8,597 nt of DNA from UBA1367 sp040268355 (GTDB lineage: Bacteria > Actinomycetota > Coriobacteriia > Coriobacteriales > Atopobiaceae): positions 1 to 8,597 of the forward strand of contig JAWRIT010000115.1 of assembly GCA_040268355.1 (NCBI GenBank), read 5' to 3'. Below are positions 1 to 6,380 of the stretch, piece after piece. Under the pieces are notes generated by a model. The model had not been told where the DNA came from. It saw nothing but the letters and a program-made list of their open reading frames with translations, and did not search any database. Position 1 is the stretch's first letter; the number at the start of each line of letters is the position of its first letter. The position numbers were made by a program, and so were the translations under genes.

Positions 1-47
1 TTCCCCCGTGCCAGCCAGCGCGACAGCGACGTACACAGGTGCGTTGC

Positions 48-1739
48 CTACCTGCGATGTGCGCGATAGAACTCGATCAGCGCCTTGGTGCTCGCATCCT
101 GGGTGGCCAGGGCATCGTCATCGTGCATGGCCGGGACGATCTGCTTGGCGAGCTGCTTGCCCAGCTCGACGCCCCACTGGTCGAAGGAGTCGATGCCCCA
201 CACCACGCCCTGGATGAAGACGATGTGCTCGTAGAGCGCGATGAGCTCGCCGAGCGAGCGCGGGGTCAGCTCGACGCCGAAGATGCTCGTCGTCGGGCGA
301 TTGCCGCTAAAGCAGCGCGCCGGCACGATCCACTCGGGCGTGCCCTCGGCACGCACCTCGTCGGCCGTCTTGCCAAAGGCGAGCGCCTTGGTCTGGGCGA
401 AGAAGTTGCTGAGGAACAGCTCGTGCACGTCCTGGCCCTCGCACTGGATGGCGTTGGCGGTGTTGGCGAAAGCGATGAAGTCGGCGGGCACGGGCTTGGT
501 GCCCTGGTGCATGAGCTGGTAGAAGGCGTGCTGCCCATTGGTGCCCGGCTCGCCCCAGAAGATCTCGCCGGTCGTGCAGGTGACGGGGGTGCCGTCCCAG
601 CGGACGCTCTTGCCGTTAGACTCCATCGTGAGTTGCTGCAGGTAGGCCGGGAACCGGTGCAGGTACTGGTTGTACGGGAGCACGGCATGGGTGTCGTAGC
701 CAAAGAAGTTGTTGTACCAGATGTTGATCATGGCCATGAGGGCAACGGCGTTGTCCTCGAGCGGCGTCTCCTGGAAGTAGACGTCCATGTCATGGAAGCC
801 GGCCAGCAGCTCCTCGAAGCGCTCCTTGCCAAGGGCCAGGATGAGCGCGAGGCCCACGGCGGAGTCCGTGGAGAAGCGTCCGCCGACCCAGTTCCAGAAG
901 CCAAAGGCGTTCTTCGGGTCGATGCCGAAGGCGGCGACCTCCTCAAGGTTGGTCGAGACGGCAACGAAGTGCTTGGCGACGGCCTCGGCCTCCTTCTCCG
1001 CGGAGTCGTCGATGACGCCTGCCTTACGCAGGCCGTCAAGCAACCACCAGCGGGCCATCTTGCCGTTGGTGATGGTCTCGAGCGTGGTGAAGGTCTTGGA
1101 GACTACGATGACCAGCGTGGTCTCGGGGTCGAGGTCGCGGGTCTTCTCGGCGATGTCGTTGGGGTCGATGTTGGAGACGAAGCGGCAGGCGGGCCCCGTG
1201 CGGAAGGACTTCAGCGCCTCGTAGATCATGACCGGCCCCAGGTCGGAGCCCCCGATGCCGATGGACACGACGTTCTCGATCCGCTTCCCGGAGACGCCCA
1301 CCCACTCGCCGTTGCGCACGCGATCGGCAAAGGCGAACATCCGGTCGATGACCTCGTGCACGTCGGCGATGGCGTCGCGCCCGTCGACGATGAACTTGCC
1401 GATGTCGGAGGCGGGACGACGCAGGCCCGTGTGGAACACGGCGCGGTCCTCGGTCGTGTTGATGTGCTCGCCCGCGTACATGGCGTCGCGGCGCTGCTCG
1501 ACGCCGGCGGCGCGGCAGAGGTCGACGAGCAGCTTGATGGTCTCGTCCGTCACGAGGTTCTTCGAGAAGTCAAAATGGAGGCTTGGGCTGTCAAAGCTCA
1601 GCTTGGAGACGCGGTCCGGGTCGGCAGCGAACCAGTCTTTGAGGCTGATTCCTGTAGCCTGCAGGGCGTCGTAGTGGTCCTTCAGCGCCTTCCACTCGGG
1701 CGTGGCGACGATGTCGATGGGGGCTGAAACTGCTGCCAT
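48..1739 (-). CDS. pgi: Glucose-6-phosphate isomerase
   Basis: Interconverts glucose 6-phosphate and fructose 6-phosphate in the cytoplasm (glycolysis and gluconeogenesis). The 563-residue product has the usual length of the bacterial/eukaryotic-type enzyme. Visible motifs are the sugar-phosphate-binding SIS segments GIGGSDLG (161-168) and SKTFTTLET (214-222), the family signature NWVGGRFS (283-290) and the C-terminal signature FDQWGVELGK (519-528). By family knowledge the catalytic residues correspond to R288, E373 (TMESNGK), H404 (NGQH) and K528, and all are present. The frame stays open upstream to 1874, but the ATG at 1739 is preceded at 5 nt by a perfect AAGGAGG and begins the conserved protein, so I chose it. 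It lies 148 bp downstream of the 1888-2442 gene on the same strand and may have its own promoter. No frame damage is seen. Identification is near certain. Confidence 0.98.
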   Translation of the reverse strand: MAAVSAPIDIVATPEWKALKDHYDALQATGISLKDWFAADPDRVSKLSFDSPSLHFDFSKNLVTDETIKLLVDLCRAAGVEQRRDAMYAGEHINTTEDRAVFHTGLRRPASDIGKFIVDGRDAIADVHEVIDRMFAFADRVRNGEWVGVSGKRIENVVSIGIGGSDLGPVMIYEALKSFRTGPACRFVSNIDPNDIAEKTRDLDPETTLVIVVSKTFTTLETITNGKMARWWLLDGLRKAGVIDDSAEKEAEAVAKHFVAVSTNLEEVAAFGIDPKNAFGFWNWVGGRFSTDSAVGLALILALGKERFEELLAGFHDMDVYFQETPLEDNAVALMAMINIWYNNFFGYDTHAVLPYNQYLHRFPAYLQQLTMESNGKSVRWDGTPVTCTTGEIFWGEPGTNGQHAFYQLMHQGTKPVPADFIAFANTANAIQCEGQDVHELFLSNFFAQTKALAFGKTADEVRAEGTPEWIVPARCFSGNRPTTSIFGVELTPRSLGELIALYEHIVFIQGVVWGIDSFDQWGVELGKQLAKQIVPAMHDDDALATQDASTKALIEFYRAHRR

Positions 1740-1887
1740 GATGACCTCCTTGTTCTTATGGTCTATGGGCACAAAGCTATGAGAAAGAATAGCGCAGCCA
1801 GCGGGGTGTGACGCCGAGTATGTGGCAGGCTGCGCGATGCCAGCGGCAAAAGGGTTGCCCAAAAGGGCCGTCACGTCAGTACGCGCG
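1740..1887. other. Intergenic spacer upstream of pgi
   Basis: 148 bp between two leftward genes. It is less GC-rich close to pgi, with a short A/T-rich patch (about 1751-1793) that could hold a promoter. The best minus-strand -10 candidate is TATTCT (1791-1786), but no convincing -35 sits upstream. A short stem GGCAA/TTGCC with a 5-nt loop is present around 1850-1865 (minus) without a following T-run, so no terminator is called. Confidence 0.4.
1745..1751 (-). promoter_or_regulatory. Ribosome-binding site deciding the pgi start
   Basis: AAGGAGG on the minus strand, 5 nt before the ATG at 1739. It is a full match to the anti-Shine-Dalgarno core and argues against the longer open frame that extends to 1874. 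Confidence 0.85.
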
Positions 1888-2442
1888 TCAGTATGGCTCC
1901 CCCAGCGGGGGAAGCCGCTTGAGGCGACTCCACATGACCTGCTTCTCCCGATCGTCGGCGAGCGCCGCCTCGAACCCGCCGAGCGCCATCATGCGCATCC
2001 CGGCGACCTGTGCCACCACGCCCTCGGCCAGCATCGCCTCGTCAAAGCGCTCGAGCAGCGAAAGCTCCTCGGAGAAGGTCTCACGCAGGGCGTTGGCGGC
2101 GACGTCGTCGCAGGCCACCACCGTCGCGGGATCCAGCGCACAGACGGTCTCGCGAAGCAGCTCGGTCCCCAGCGGCTCGCCGTCGGCGCCCCACGCCGCC
2201 AGGCCGACCCAGTCCTCCGGGGCGTATCCCAGCGCCTGCAGCGCGGCACACAGCGCCGTCCCGTCCGCACCGGAAAGCAGCTGACGTCCGTCCCGCTCGG
2301 CAGGACCCAGCTCCCCTTTGACCAGCAGGATCTGAGAGAGAGCGTTGCCCGCCATGACCGCTCCGCGCCGGGCGAGGCCCTCTATCTCCGCCGTCGCCTT
2401 GGCAAGATAGCGCTCTCGTCGTTCCGCCGAGCTCCATCCCAT
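1888..2442 (-). CDS. Unassigned 184-residue protein, possibly a degenerate uracil-DNA-glycosylase-like fold
   Basis: Function not recognised with confidence. The ATG at 2442 has GGAGG about 6 nt upstream. The protein is soluble, with no signal peptide or membrane segment. Residues 37-112 run in the order of a family 4/5 uracil-DNA glycosylase: a strand (QILLVKGELGPAE), a glycine-containing turn before a helix (GADGTALCAALQALGY, 58-73), PEDWVGLAAW (75-84), then LDPATVVACDDVAANALRE (103-121), which resembles the 'LxPxvvvalG..A...L' strand-helix of those enzymes. The catalytic GEAPG..ED segment, the iron-sulfur cysteine pattern and the GSLRG-type or HPS motif are not visible, so catalysis is doubtful. 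The C-terminus (DDREKQVMWSRLKRLPPLG, 163-181) is a basic amphipathic helix. The fold suggestion is inference from pattern only. It lies upstream of pgi on the same strand and is divergent from trxA. Confidence 0.82.
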   Translation of the reverse strand: MGWSSAERRERYLAKATAEIEGLARRGAVMAGNALSQILLVKGELGPAERDGRQLLSGADGTALCAALQALGYAPEDWVGLAAWGADGEPLGTELLRETVCALDPATVVACDDVAANALRETFSEELSLLERFDEAMLAEGVVAQVAGMRMMALGGFEAALADDREKQVMWSRLKRLPPLGEPY

Positions 2443-2475
2443 GCCCGCCTCCGTCTGTCGTGGCCGTCAGAGCCG

Positions 2476-2506
2476 ATTGTATCCCCTTTCGCCGATGTGG
2501 GTATAA
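2476..2506 (-). promoter_or_regulatory. Candidate promoter for the 1888-2442 gene
   Basis: On the minus strand TTATAC (2506-2501) and TACAAT (2481-2476) are separated by 19 nt. The -10 match is 5 of 6, but the spacer is long. It occupies almost the same bases as the divergent trxA promoter. Confidence 0.35.
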
Positions 2507-2507
2507 G
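2477..2507 (+). promoter_or_regulatory. Candidate trxA promoter
   Basis: TTGTAT (2477-2482) and TATAAG (2502-2507) are separated by 19 nt, about 54 bp before the trxA ATG. The hexamers are good but the spacing is longer than the optimal 17. This is the only A/T-rich segment in the divergent region, which supports it as the start point. Confidence 0.45.
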
Positions 2508-2560
2508 CCCTCTTAGTCTCAAACCGCGTCGCATGACGGCGCACGATCAAGGAGAATCCC

Positions 2561-2878
2561 ATGGCCAACGCAATCACCGCCGCTGAGTTCGATACCGTCA
2601 TCGCCAACACCGACAAGCCCGTCCTGGTGGACTTCTGGGCCTCGTGGTGCGGACCCTGCCGCGCCCTCGGCCCCATCGTCGAACAGGTGGGCGACGAGAT
2701 GGCCGACCGCATCAGCGTCTACAAGTGCAACGTGGACGAGGAGAGCTCGATCGCCCAGCGCTTCGGCATCATGTCCATCCCCACGCTGATCCTGTTCAAG
2801 GGTGGCGAGGCCATCCACACGATGGTCGGCAGCATGCCGAAGGCGGATCTTGTCGCAGAGATCGAGTCGCACATCTAG
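2561..2878 (+). CDS. trxA: Thioredoxin
   Basis: Small cytoplasmic thiol-disulfide oxidoreductase that reduces protein disulfides and is normally recharged by thioredoxin reductase with NADPH. The 105-residue product has standard length. The active site is WCGPC (residues 29-33) in the context VDFWASWCGPCR, with the buried Asp (D24) and the cis-proline (IPT, P74) in their usual places. The conserved C-terminal glycine region (MVGSMPK) is also present. An extra cysteine, C56 (VYKCNVDE), lies in the strand after the active-site helix. Such non-active-site cysteines occur in several thioredoxins and can be redox-active, but nothing here proves it. The ATG at 2561 has AAGGAG 6 nt upstream. No reductase gene is adjacent. 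The PAP2 gene follows about 50 bp downstream, separated by a hairpin, so cotranscription is possible. Assignment is firm. The symbol trxA is generic because paralogues cannot be excluded. Confidence 0.96.
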   Translation: MANAITAAEFDTVIANTDKPVLVDFWASWCGPCRALGPIVEQVGDEMADRISVYKCNVDEESSIAQRFGIMSIPTLILFKGGEAIHTMVGSMPKADLVAEIESHI

Positions 2879-2910
2879 AAACCGAGTATTCTGGATACAC
2901 GACCGGTTTC
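2878..2910 (+). terminator. Hairpin immediately after trxA, possible weak terminator or attenuator
   Basis: The perfect 7-bp inverted repeat GAAACCG (2878-2884) / CGGTTTC (2904-2910) starts at the last base of the trxA stop codon. A nested 4-bp stem GTAT/ATAC (2886-2889/2895-2898) sits inside it. The sequence after the stem (GTTCTGAGG) is only slightly T-rich, so termination would be partial at best. The downstream gene's ribosome-binding site follows at once. Confidence 0.35.
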
Positions 2911-2915
2911 GTTCT

Positions 2916-2929
2916 GAGGAGCACTCATC
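2916..2929 (+). promoter_or_regulatory. Ribosome-binding site pointing to an ATC start codon for the PAP2 gene
   Basis: GAGGAG (2916-2921) is followed after 5 nt by ATC (2927-2929) in the PAP2 reading frame. The frame opens just before it (TGA at 2915-2917) and contains no ATG, GTG or TTG until 3029. The standard GTG at 3029 has only AAGG 2 nt upstream, too close to work well. Confidence 0.5.
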
Positions 2930-3028
2930 GCACGTCACGCACGACACAGCGAGCAGGTCGAGCCTCCGCATAGGATTGAGGCCGCACACCACGACATCCG
3001 GCACAACCTTCGGTCCAACCGCAAGGTT

Positions 3029-3727
3029 GTGCTGTTTGTCTTGGCGGTCGTCGTCTTTTTGGGCGTGCTGCAGAACATGCTCGCCGGAGACATCCTGCGC
3101 CTCGACTACTACGCCTACCGCATCTTTGTGGTGCACATGCGCAGGGAGTGGCTCACGCCCATCATGCAGTCCATCTCCGAGCTGGCGCTGCCGGTCGTGC
3201 TGCTCGTGATGCTCCTCATCATCCAGGCCTTCGCGCCCGGCAGACGGCCGGGCGTGTGCGTGGCCTGCAACCTTGTGGGCGTCGTGGTGCTCAACTGGGT
3301 CCTCAAGGAGATCGTGCACCGGCCGCGCCCTGATGGCTTCCGACTCATCACCGAGTCCGGCTACAGCTTCCCCTCCGGCCACTCGATGGTGGCCGTGGCC
3401 TTCTATGGGCTGTTGGCGTGGATGGCCTGGCGCTACGAGCGGGACACGCTCGTGCGCAGGCTCAGCGTGGCAGGGTTTGGCCTGGTGGTCATCATGGTGG
3501 GCATCAGCCGCATCTACCTGGGCGTCCACTATGCGTCAGACGTCGTTGCGGGCTTCTGCGTCGCCCTCGCCTGGCTGCTGTTCTACACCACGGTGGTGGC
3601 GCCGATCTTCCTGCCTGAGCAGAAGACCAATCTAGGAGCCGACGAGACGACCCTCATGGGTGCGCTCGACCCCACAGACACCGGCGCCCGATCGCAGCCG
3701 CCGTCCGGCCAGGACGGGCCCCGCTAG
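3029..3727 (+). CDS. PAP2-family membrane phosphatase (true N-terminus probably at 2927)
   Basis: Integral membrane acid phosphatase of the PAP2 superfamily, whose members dephosphorylate lipid phosphates such as phosphatidic acid or undecaprenyl pyrophosphate. The substrate here is not known. The three-part active site is complete (numbering from GTG 3029): KEIVHRPRP (K93, R100, P101), PSGH (115-118) and SRIYLGVHYASD (S160, R161, H167, D171). About six hydrophobic segments fit the family: 1-14, 52-67, 78-92, 118-134, 147-160 and 172-192. The C-terminal 35 residues are polar. The coordinates use the only conventional start, but it would begin inside the first membrane helix. Extending to the ATC at 2927 adds 34 residues, a basic, His-rich cytoplasmic tail, and gives 266 residues with a good ribosome-binding site. 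The 3' end overlaps the convergent phosphoesterase stop by 4 nt. The family assignment is firm; the start is unsettled. Confidence 0.93.
   Translation: MLFVLAVVVFLGVLQNMLAGDILRLDYYAYRIFVVHMRREWLTPIMQSISELALPVVLLVMLLIIQAFAPGRRPGVCVACNLVGVVVLNWVLKEIVHRPRPDGFRLITESGYSFPSGHSMVAVAFYGLLAWMAWRYERDTLVRRLSVAGFGLVVIMVGISRIYLGVHYASDVVAGFCVALAWLLFYTTVVAPIFLPEQKTNLGADETTLMGALDPTDTGARSQPPSGQDGPR
3701..3717. other. GC-rich hairpin near the convergent gene ends
   Basis: The perfect 6-bp stem CCGTCC/GGACGG with a 5-nt loop lies inside the last codons of the PAP2 gene and 6 nt past the stop of the leftward phosphoesterase gene. No T-run follows on either strand, so it is not a classical intrinsic terminator. 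It could help end the leftward operon with Rho. Confidence 0.25.
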
Positions 3728-4188
3728 CGCCTCTTGTGCAGCTGAATGATGTGGACCTCGCTCACCTGGCCGTCCTCGGCGATGATGCGACCCATCGTCG
3801 GTCCCTGTGCCGAGCGTGGAAAGGTGGGGCTGCCGGGGTTCATGATGAGCGTGCGCGTCTTGGGGTCGCGCTCGAAGAAGGGCCGGTGCGTGTGCCCGCA
3901 GATGGCGACGTCACAGGTCACCAGGTCGAGCCGCTCCTGGTAGTGACAGACCTGCCAGCGCAGCCCTCCGGCAAAGAACGTGGTGAGCCGCTTGACGGCG
4001 GGGCCGTAGTCGCTGCCCCAGTCGTTGTTGCCCAGGCACATGTGCAGAGGCGCGATGCGCTCGAGCCGCCGGTAGTCGGCATCAGAGCACATGTCGCCAG
4101 CGTGCACGATGTAGTCAGCACCCTGAAGTTCGGCGAGCAGCTCCTTCGAGAGGCTGCCGTGGGTGTCCGAGACGATGTCAAACCGCAT
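3724..4188 (-). CDS. Small YfcE/MJ0936-type metallophosphoesterase
   Basis: Predicted cytoplasmic dinuclear-metal phosphodiesterase or phosphatase of the calcineurin-like superfamily; natural substrate unknown. The 154-residue product carries the metal-ligand motifs in order: SDTHG (D8, H10), GD (31-32), GNND (53-56), H82 and GHTH (98-101), followed by NPGS (117-120), typical of this family. Two oddities: the segment between H82 and GHTH is only about 15 residues, shorter than usual because a helix seems missing, and H82 is followed by Tyr rather than the usual Gly. The frame is open upstream to 4278, but that stretch overlaps the response regulator. The ATG at 4188 starts at the first conserved strand (MRFDIVSDTH), 25 nt after the regulator's stop. 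The ribosome-binding site is weak (AGG about 10 nt upstream), so translation may depend on the upstream gene. Probably the last gene of the operon. Confidence 0.92.
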   Translation of the reverse strand: MRFDIVSDTHGSLSKELLAELQGADYIVHAGDMCSDADYRRLERIAPLHMCLGNNDWGSDYGPAVKRLTTFFAGGLRWQVCHYQERLDLVTCDVAICGHTHRPFFERDPKTRTLIMNPGSPTFPRSAQGPTMGRIIAEDGQVSEVHIIQLHKRR

Positions 4189-4213
4189 GAAAGGGAACCT
4201 GTCCTGCCTTGTC

Positions 4214-4951
4214 CTAGAGCCCGAGCGCACGCTTGAGCGAGACGACGCGCCGGCGCGAAACGGGAATCTTCTTCTCATCGATGCCCTTGAGCCCCAGCTG
4301 CAGGATGCCGCTGGAAATGGTGTCCACCGACTCCACGTTGTCGAGGTTCACGATGTAGCCACGGTGCACGCGAAAGAAGTTGTGAGGCGTGAGCTTCTGC
4401 TCGAGCTTGGCCAGACTGATCGTGGAGAGGTAGCGATCGCCCTCCGTGTAGATGCAGGAGTAGTCGTCCTTTGCCTCGATGTAACGGATCTGGTCGATGG
4501 GCACGAGCACCTTGCGGCCACCCTTCTCGACCGGAATGCGCTCGACGCCCGGACGGCCCGAGAGCGTGGGCTTGATCCGCGCGTCAACCTTGTCGAGCGC
4601 CCGCAGCAGGCGGGTCGTCTCAACCGGCTTCATCAGGTAGTCGACCGCGTCCACGGAGAAGGCCTCCACGGCATACTCGCTATAAGCCGTGACGAAGACC
4701 ACCGCGGGCGGGTTCTTGAGCTTGTGAAGCGCCTCGGCGAGCTGCATGCCCGACGTCTTGGGCATGGAGATGTCCATGAACAGCACGTCAGTGCGCTCGT
4801 CGGTCCCCTCCTTGCTCCGCACCAGCTTCTCGACGGCCTCGCGCGCGTTGGCCGCCTCTGAGATGGCATTGACGCGACCGGTCTCCTCGAGGAGGAACCG
4901 GAGCTCGGAACGGGCCGGTGCCTCATCGTCCACGATCAGTGCGTTGAGCAT
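4214..4951 (-). CDS. LytTR-family response regulator
   Basis: DNA-binding partner of the adjacent sensor kinase. The 245-residue product has an N-terminal receiver domain (1-120) with the acidic pocket D8/D9, phospho-acceptor D60 (VLFMDISMPK), T88 (VFVTAY) and K108 (LMKP), all intact. The C-terminal LytTR domain (about 140-245) shows the family pattern QIRYIEAKDDYSCIYT, then FFRVHRGYIVNLDNV (192-206) and IPVSRRR (229-235). LytTR regulators bind pairs of short direct repeats at promoters; the target here is unknown. Start choice: ATG 4951 begins the receiver strand (MLNALIVDDE). GTG codons at 4957 and 4960 are in frame and cannot be excluded, and no start has a strong ribosome-binding site. 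It lies 73 bp or more after the kinase stop, with a candidate internal promoter between them. Family certain; the regulon is not visible. Confidence 0.95.
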   Translation of the reverse strand: MLNALIVDDEAPARSELRFLLEETGRVNAISEAANAREAVEKLVRSKEGTDERTDVLFMDISMPKTSGMQLAEALHKLKNPPAVVFVTAYSEYAVEAFSVDAVDYLMKPVETTRLLRALDKVDARIKPTLSGRPGVERIPVEKGGRKVLVPIDQIRYIEAKDDYSCIYTEGDRYLSTISLAKLEQKLTPHNFFRVHRGYIVNLDNVESVDTISSGILQLGLKGIDEKKIPVSRRRVVSLKRALGL

Positions 4952-4998
4952 GTTCACCACTTCTCTCGAATGCTGCTGCGGAGTCTTGCAACCCCACT

Positions 4999-5027
4999 AT
5001 CTTACCTTTGCGCGCCCCGTTCGTCAG
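4999..5027 (-). promoter_or_regulatory. Candidate internal promoter for the response regulator
   Basis: On the minus strand CTGACG (5027-5022) and TAAGAT (5004-4999) are separated by exactly 17 nt, just after the kinase stop codon (5034). Each hexamer matches the consensus at 4 of 6 positions. It could let the regulator and phosphoesterase be expressed apart from the kinase. Confidence 0.4.
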
Positions 5028-5033
5028 TCGGCA

Positions 5034-6380
5034 TCAGGCCCTTCGTGGGGCGACGCCCACGAGCCGGAGCGTCACGCAGGTACCGGAGCCGACCTTCGAC
5101 ATGACCTCGACGCCCGACCCCTCGCCATAGAAGCGCTCGATGCGTTCGGCGACGTTGCGCAGCGCGATGCCCGTACCCTTGTCGGAGCTCGAGGGCGCGT
5201 GATCCTCGTCGCCGAGCAGCCGCGTCGCATCCCGCTCGTCCATCCCCACGCCATCGTCGGCCACGGCGACGAGCACGTCAGGGCCGTCTGTCGCCACCTG
5301 GACGTCGATGTGCAGCGTGCCCTCCTCGCGCATGGCATGGCGGACGGCGTTCTCCACGAGGGGCTGCACGATGAAGGACGGGACCTTGATCTCGCCACAG
5401 TCGGGATTGACGTCCTCGGTCAGCATGATGCGGTCGCTCCCAAAGCGCGCCTGCTCGATGGTGAGGTAGCGCTTCGTCTGCTCCAGCTCTGCCGAGAGCG
5501 CGATGGGGGCCTCGGTACCCTCGAGGGTCCGGCGGTAGAAGACGGAGAACTCGCGCAGCAGGTCGCGGGCACGCGTCGGGTCGGTGCGCGTGAACGCGGC
5601 GATGGTGTTGAGCGCGTTGAACAGGAAGTGTGGGTTGATCTGGGCCTGGAGGGCCTTGACCTCGGCACGGGCCGTGAGCTCCGCCTGGCGGTCGAGCTCG
5701 GAGACTGAGAGCTGGGACGAGAGCAGCTCGGCGAAGCCCCGGGCGATGGCCATCTGCGTCCGGTTGATGTCGCCGCCGCGTCGGTAGTACAGCTTGACGG
5801 TTCCCACCGTGCGGTCCGACACGGTCAGCGGCACGATGATGCCCACCGGATAGGTGCGCGAGGACTCGGACGAGTCCCTGCGCGCGCCGTCCCCGCCCGC
5901 GTCATGTCGCCCTTGCCGCTCGTTGAGGCTCGAATAGGTCTGGATGCGGCCGTTCTCAAGCACCTCGTCGGTCGCCGAGCTGTTGGGGCTGCCCTCGCCC
6001 GCGCCATAGGAGCCCTCGCCCACGTAGGCGAGCGTCGTGCGCGTGTCGGTCATGGCGATGGCAACGGCCTCGGTCTCGGGAAGCAGCAGCTGGCAGACGG
6101 CGCGACAGCCCTCGGCGGTCAGCCCGGCGCGCATGTGGTACTGGGTCGCGGAGGCCACGCGCAGCGTCCGCTCGGTGGCGCGCGAGCGCTGGTCGTCGAA
6201 GGAGAGCAGGCTGGAGCTCGCCACCGTGATGACGAGGGCGATGCACACGCCCGAGATCACCGTGGCCAGCAGGTTCCCCCGGATGATGCCCCATGACAGG
6301 AGCAGAAGCAGCAGGATGACCCATGTGCCGAGCAGCGCGTGGAGCCCTCCGAAGTCCCTGCCGAAGCGTCCCCCCGTCAT
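5034..6380 (-). CDS. LytS-type sensor histidine kinase
   Basis: Membrane sensor that phosphorylates the downstream LytTR regulator. Order in the 448-residue product: two membrane helices (about 14-33 and 37-59), a GAF-like domain (about 75-225, with EAVAIAMTDTRTTLAYVG at 104-121 and VGIIVPLTVSDRTVGTVKLYYR at 179-200), a His_kinase phospho-acceptor region with QINPHFLFNALNTI (247-260, H251), and an HATPase domain with N box LVENAVRHA (341-349), DDGVGM (375-380) and KGTGIALRN (401-409). Family knowledge: LytS-like kinases often have a multi-helix 5TM domain before GAF; only two helices remain here, so the signal is probably read differently. The GAF loop holds a polar, low-complexity insert (about 152-176). 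The ATG at 6380 overlaps the glycosyltransferase stop (ATGA, 4 nt), which implies translational coupling. GGTGAG lies 5 nt before the start. Confidence 0.95.
   Translation of the reverse strand: MTGGRFGRDFGGLHALLGTWVILLLLLLSWGIIRGNLLATVISGVCIALVITVASSSLLSFDDQRSRATERTLRVASATQYHMRAGLTAEGCRAVCQLLLPETEAVAIAMTDTRTTLAYVGEGSYGAGEGSPNSSATDEVLENGRIQTYSSLNERQGRHDAGGDGARRDSSESSRTYPVGIIVPLTVSDRTVGTVKLYYRRGGDINRTQMAIARGFAELLSSQLSVSELDRQAELTARAEVKALQAQINPHFLFNALNTIAAFTRTDPTRARDLLREFSVFYRRTLEGTEAPIALSAELEQTKRYLTIEQARFGSDRIMLTEDVNPDCGEIKVPSFIVQPLVENAVRHAMREEGTLHIDVQVATDGPDVLVAVADDGVGMDERDATRLLGDEDHAPSSSDKGTGIALRNVAERIERFYGEGSGVEVMSKVGSGTCVTLRLVGVAPRRA

Noticed and set aside
1..47. Possible pgi terminator or neighbouring gene end
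   Set aside because: The 47 bp contain no clear hairpin with T-run and no supportable coding frame.
39..1727. A 562-codon open frame on the plus strand opposite pgi
   Set aside because: It is the antisense shadow of a high-GC gene: the translation is Val/Gly/Asp/Leu-rich with no motif, there is no ribosome-binding site, and pgi is unmistakable on the other strand.
1740..1874. N-terminal extension of pgi to 1874
   Set aside because: The perfect ribosome-binding site lies directly before the internal ATG at 1739, and the extra residues are not part of the enzyme.
2519..3529. A 336-codon minus-strand open frame across trxA and the PAP2 gene
   Set aside because: His/Asp/Val-rich translation without motif, lying opposite two clear genes.
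4189..4278. N-terminal extension of the phosphoesterase (Arg/Ser-rich 30 residues)
   Set aside because: It overlaps the end of the response regulator and adds nothing conserved; the fold starts at MRFDIVSDTH.
4746..5708. A 320-codon plus-strand open frame across the kinase and regulator genes
   Set aside because: Shadow of the kinase and regulator; no family features and no ribosome-binding site.
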